Both the position numbers and the translations under genes were made by a program. Source: Roseivirga ehrenbergii (GTDB lineage: Bacteria; Bacteroidota; Bacteroidia; Cytophagales; Cyclobacteriaceae). From it: DNA of 64,000 bases. The notes below the pieces were generated by a model. The model had not been told where the DNA came from and did not search any database. It saw only the letters and a program-made list of their open reading frames with translations. The DNA is taken from contig NZ_LQZQ01000012.1 in assembly GCF_001593005.1 (NCBI RefSeq), forward strand, positions 62,001 to 126,000, in the 5' to 3' direction. Shown here piece after piece: positions 61,581 to 64,000 of the stretch (position 1 is the stretch's first letter; the number at the start of each line of letters is the position of its first letter).

Positions 61581-62321
61581 ATGAAAAAGCCAATTTTAAT
61601 CCTAATGATACTCATGCTCTTTTCGGTTTGTGCCTTTGCGCAAAAGCAAATCAATCAGACCTTTGATGCCAGTGCAGTCAAAAACATCGACCTCTTTTTC
61701 AAGTATCCCGAATTGGTCAAAATTAAAGTATGGGATAAAAATGAAGTCAACATTAAAGGTCATGTAGAAATCCATAATGGAGAATTTGATGATGATTTCG
61801 AACTCTCTAGCCAGGTTAGCGGAGGGAAACTCATGATAGAGTCGAACATCAAAAACATCGACAACTATAAAAACTATCAGGTATACACTGATAAAGATGA
61901 GGACGGAGAAAATAGGTCTGTCACCATTTCAAAAAATGGAACCACTATTTCTACAGGTAAAAGTGGCCGCTACACCAACGGAATCAATATTTCGATTGTG
62001 TTAGAAGTGACTGTTCCTCGCAGTATGGCTGTTATGCTCGATGCCCGTTATGGTTTGGTAGAAGTATTGCAAAGCACGAACCATCTTGATGTGGAAGCCC
62101 GATATGGCGGAGTGGATGTGAAAGTAGACGAGACTGAATCTTTGGATTTAGAGGCCAGCACCCAGTGGGGGCAAATCTTCTCTAACCTAGAAACCAAGGT
62201 AGAAATTGGTGGAGATGATGGCCTCGGTAAATGGATGAAAGCACATGCATCTATCAAAGATGGCAGCCAGCGCCTCAAGATAGAATCACAGTATGGTCAC
62301 GTGTATTTGCGTAAAAACTAA
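61581..62321 (+). CDS. DUF4097-like exported beta-helix protein 2
   Basis: The ATG at 61581 gives 246 residues with a clear signal peptide (MKKPILILMILMLFSVCAFA). A longer frame from 61524 would prepend 19 residues that break this pattern. The mature protein opens QKQINQTFDASAVKNIDLFF, with a solenoid of strands such as VKIKVWDKNEVNIKGHVEIH, VTVPRSMAVMLDARYGLVEV and DVEARYGGVDVKVDETESLD, ending RLKIESQYGHVYLRKN. The C-terminal YxxVYLRK resembles that of paralogue 1. It lies 11 bases upstream of paralogue 3. Likely exported to the periplasm or cell surface; function unknown. Confidence 0.8.
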   Translation: MKKPILILMILMLFSVCAFAQKQINQTFDASAVKNIDLFFKYPELVKIKVWDKNEVNIKGHVEIHNGEFDDDFELSSQVSGGKLMIESNIKNIDNYKNYQVYTDKDEDGENRSVTISKNGTTISTGKSGRYTNGINISIVLEVTVPRSMAVMLDARYGLVEVLQSTNHLDVEARYGGVDVKVDETESLDLEASTQWGQIFSNLETKVEIGGDDGLGKWMKAHASIKDGSQRLKIESQYGHVYLRKN

Positions 62322-62332
62322 ATCAAGGAATC

Positions 62333-63031
62333 ATGAAAGCACTCTTTACATTTATCGCTTGTCTTTTCGCGCAGCTAGCTTTCTCCCAAGCCGAAACCAT
62401 CGAAAAAAGCTATGCCTACACTGGCCAAAAGCTGGATCTTGATTTGAACTTTGGAACCGAAGTAATTCTGAAATCTTGGGATAAGAATGAGATATCAGTA
62501 AAAATTACCTATGAAATTAACGAGGGCAAAGACAACGAGGTCATGGATTGGAAAGTGGATGATAGCAATGGAAAACTGACTGTTGAAATTGAACTAGACA
62601 GCAAGAAGCTAGAAAAACTTGGCGATTGTTGCTGTAATAGTAAGAATGGAAATCACTGGTCTGGGCGTGGTTCCAAAGGCAATAGAGTTTGTGTTGACAT
62701 CAAGGTAGAAGTAATGATGCCTGGAAAGTCGGATGTGAAGGTCAAAACCATTGTGGCTGATGTAGCTGTAGAAGGCTTTTCAGGTAACCTCGATTTAGAA
62801 ACGGTTACAGGCCAAATCAATTTACTCTGGGCAAAGAGCGCTGGTGCCCAAGTGAATATTGAAACGGTCAATGGCGGTATTTATACCAATATGGATTTGG
62901 CCATGGAAAAGGAGAAAGGACTTCCGAAAATCAGTAGCCACAAAGTGAAGGCCACTTACAAAAGCGGTGGCAGAGCACTAAATCTAAAAACGGTGACGAG
63001 TGATATTTACCTAAAAGCCTCTGACCTGTAA
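62333..63031 (+). CDS. DUF4097-like exported beta-helix protein 3
   Basis: This 232-residue protein has a short signal peptide (MKALFTFIACLFAQLAFSQ) and a solenoid body with LDLNFGTEVILKSWDKNEIS, VDIKVEVMMPGKSDVKVKTI, VADVAVEGFSGNLDLETVTG and GGRALNLKTVTSDIYLKASD. It contains a cysteine cluster GDCCCNSK near residue 97, unusual for the group and possibly a metal or disulfide site. It follows paralogue 2 by 11 bases, so the two are surely cotranscribed. The ECF operon most likely ends here. Confidence 0.8.
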   Translation: MKALFTFIACLFAQLAFSQAETIEKSYAYTGQKLDLDLNFGTEVILKSWDKNEISVKITYEINEGKDNEVMDWKVDDSNGKLTVEIELDSKKLEKLGDCCCNSKNGNHWSGRGSKGNRVCVDIKVEVMMPGKSDVKVKTIVADVAVEGFSGNLDLETVTGQINLLWAKSAGAQVNIETVNGGIYTNMDLAMEKEKGLPKISSHKVKATYKSGGRALNLKTVTSDIYLKASDL

Positions 63032-63121
63032 GAAAGAAGGGCTTGGAAAGCAGTCTTTATGTTATCGACTGTTAATGAATTCACCTTTTGCGGTTAATTT
63101 CAGTTAAAAAGACCAAGGGCA

Positions 63122-63152
63122 TGCAACATTTTTGCTCCGAGGCGCATCTATA
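63122..63152 (+). promoter_or_regulatory. Candidate ECF-type promoter before the PspC-N-like gene
   Basis: TGCAAC (63122-63127) and CGCATCTATA (63143-63152) resemble the ECF-type promoter proposed upstream of the sigma gene, with 21 bases between element starts here and 22 there. It lies about 68 bases upstream of the gene at 63220, which may therefore belong to the same regulon. Confidence 0.4.
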
Positions 63153-63219
63153 TAGCAAAGGAAAAAGCAGCAGTCAGTAACTTTTCTGAAAAAGAGAAGT
63201 GTAGAAAAATAAAAACCAG

Positions 63220-63498
63220 ATGTTCTCTCAATCCACTTTATACTTCGGCACCATGGATGGTCACCACAAAATCAGCATCAGCGGAGTAGTTTTTTATGTA
63301 GAAAATGAATGTAAGAATCTACTTCTTAATCATCTCAAATTCATGCATAGAAATAACACGCTTCAATCAGAAAATCAGTTTGAATCGGGCGAAGAGCGAG
63401 TAGCCGAAATTTTACTGGAGGAACTTAAAGGAGGAAAAGACGTGGTGACTTGCAAGGAACTGGAAGCTGTAATTAACCGCACAAGAAATTTAAGATAG
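63220..63498 (+). CDS. Small protein resembling the N-terminal domain of Bacteroidota PspC proteins
   Basis: This 92-residue protein with no signal peptide contains HKISISGVVFYVENECKNLL, then EERVAEILLEELKGGKDVVTCKELEAVI. In Bacteroidota PspC-type membrane proteins an N-terminal region reads INISGxxFxIEE...RIAEIFxExL...VITxxDVExxI; this protein matches that pattern but stops before the PspC transmembrane domain. It may be a standalone partner or regulator. The context supports this, as PspC-domain proteins are often encoded beside ECF sigma operons of envelope stress. Called from memory of the pattern, so moderate. Confidence 0.7.
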   Translation: MFSQSTLYFGTMDGHHKISISGVVFYVENECKNLLLNHLKFMHRNNTLQSENQFESGEERVAEILLEELKGGKDVVTCKELEAVINRTRNLR

Positions 63499-63551
63499 CC
63501 TGATTTAGTTATGGTTTGAGGTGATTATTAAACAGGTGTTTTCTATCCAAG

Positions 63552-63577
63552 CCCCGGCATTTGTCGGGGTTTTTTTA
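63552..63577 (+). terminator. Intrinsic terminator after the PspC-N-like gene
   Basis: CCCCG and CGGGG pair around an 8-base loop (63552-63569), followed by an eight-T run. It lies 54 bases past the stop codon. Confidence 0.85.
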
Positions 63578-63622
63578 TGGATTCCGCATTAAACAATCCA
63601 TCCAAATTTCATAATTTCAAAC

Positions 63623-64000
63623 ATGCTTACAGAAAAGGATATTCAGCGATTTCGAAAGGAAACTCCGGGGACAGATAAGGTGATTCACTTCAACAATGCA
63701 GGAAGTTCGCTACCGCCTCAGGCAGTGCGTCATGCTGTGATCGATTATTTGGAGGAAGAAATGACTTACGGGGGTTATGAAACCCATGAAAAATATGCTG
63801 AACAGATCTCAGGAGCTTATACTTCTATTGCCAAACTAATCAATGCTTCCGCAGAAGAAATTGCTTTGGTAGAAAACGCTACAGCCGCTTGGCATGCCGC
63901 CTTTCAGGCCATTGATTGGAAAGATGGTGATGTGATTATTGCTACCCAAGCCGATTACGCTTCGAACTACCTTTCGTATTTGCACCTTCAAAGAAAAGTG
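63623..64000 (+). CDS. Class V aminotransferase (cysteine desulfurase-like), N-terminal part
   Basis: The frame starts at the ATG at 63623 and is open to the window edge (126 codons). VIHFNNAGSSLPPQAVRHAV is the typical N-terminal segment of fold-type I class V aminotransferases, and EIALVENATAAWHAAFQAID corresponds to the PLP-phosphate-binding Ala/Thr segment. The catalytic Lys and the C-terminus lie beyond the window. In the class, members are cysteine desulfurases, isopenicillin epimerase-like or serine/alanine aminotransferases; the AGSSLPP start suggests the epimerase/desulfurase-like branch. Substrate not determined. Confidence 0.87.
   Translation, partial: MLTEKDIQRFRKETPGTDKVIHFNNAGSSLPPQAVRHAVIDYLEEEMTYGGYETHEKYAEQISGAYTSIAKLINASAEEIALVENATAAWHAAFQAIDWKDGDVIIATQADYASNYLSYLHLQRKV

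Overview
The window looks like chromosomal DNA of a Bacteroidota bacterium, most likely an environmental member of the Cytophagales. The evidence is the low G+C content, the lack of clear Shine-Dalgarno sequences, several exact matches to the Bacteroidota -7 element TAnnTTTG, and family signatures typical of the phylum: an OmpA protein with thrombospondin type 3 repeats, a DUF5683 protein beside parAB and dapB, 6-bladed beta-propeller lipoproteins, DUF6089-like barrels, and a standalone PspC N-terminal-like domain beside an ECF sigma operon. The genus cannot be fixed from sequence alone.

Bases 1-23632 are a surface glycan locus on the + strand. The left block (1-13096) contains a NeuB/PseI-type nonulosonate synthase, a CMP-sugar synthetase, an ATP-grasp ligase, a hexapeptide acetyltransferase, four GT-B glycosyltransferases, an MBOAT/SGNH O-acylation pair, a TTG-started 2-hydroxyacid dehydrogenase and an SDR epimerase. 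A 996-base gene-free mosaic of inverted and direct repeats (13097-14092) separates it from the right block (14093-23632). The right block has a HAD phosphatase, three glycosyltransferases, a Wzy/WaaL-like membrane protein and a contiguous pglC-pglD-pglE-pglF-like set, predicted to make a bacillosamine-type sugar phosphate and load it on undecaprenyl phosphate. The whole locus ends at a strong bidirectional terminator.

Bases 23.7-34.9 kb are mostly housekeeping: two paralogous outer-membrane barrels flanking sucC, tRNA-Arg(TCG) and a LolD-like ATPase, then bcp, an EamA transporter, a PhzF protein, a coiled-coil membrane protein, methyltransferases, apaG and ung. Bases 31.9-40.1 kb hold five 6-bladed beta-propeller-type exported proteins or lipoproteins, two of them a recent tandem duplication. 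Bases 40.1-49.9 kb are core genes: dapB, DUF5683, parB, parA and a metal-dependent hydrolase in one operon; pyrG-yidC in another; cca with a TPR protein in a third.

Bases 50.0-59.1 kb carry a phosphoesterase, the OmpA/TSP3 protein, a cysteine-less ArsR regulator with a palindromic operator ahead of an aldehyde dehydrogenase, and assorted accessory genes. Bases 59.2-63.5 kb form an ECF sigma, HEAT-repeat anti-sigma-like protein and three DUF4097-like exported proteins, followed by a small PspC-N-like protein. Candidate ECF-type promoters precede the sigma gene and the small protein. The window ends inside a class V aminotransferase gene. No CRISPR array, insertion sequence, prophage or rRNA was seen.
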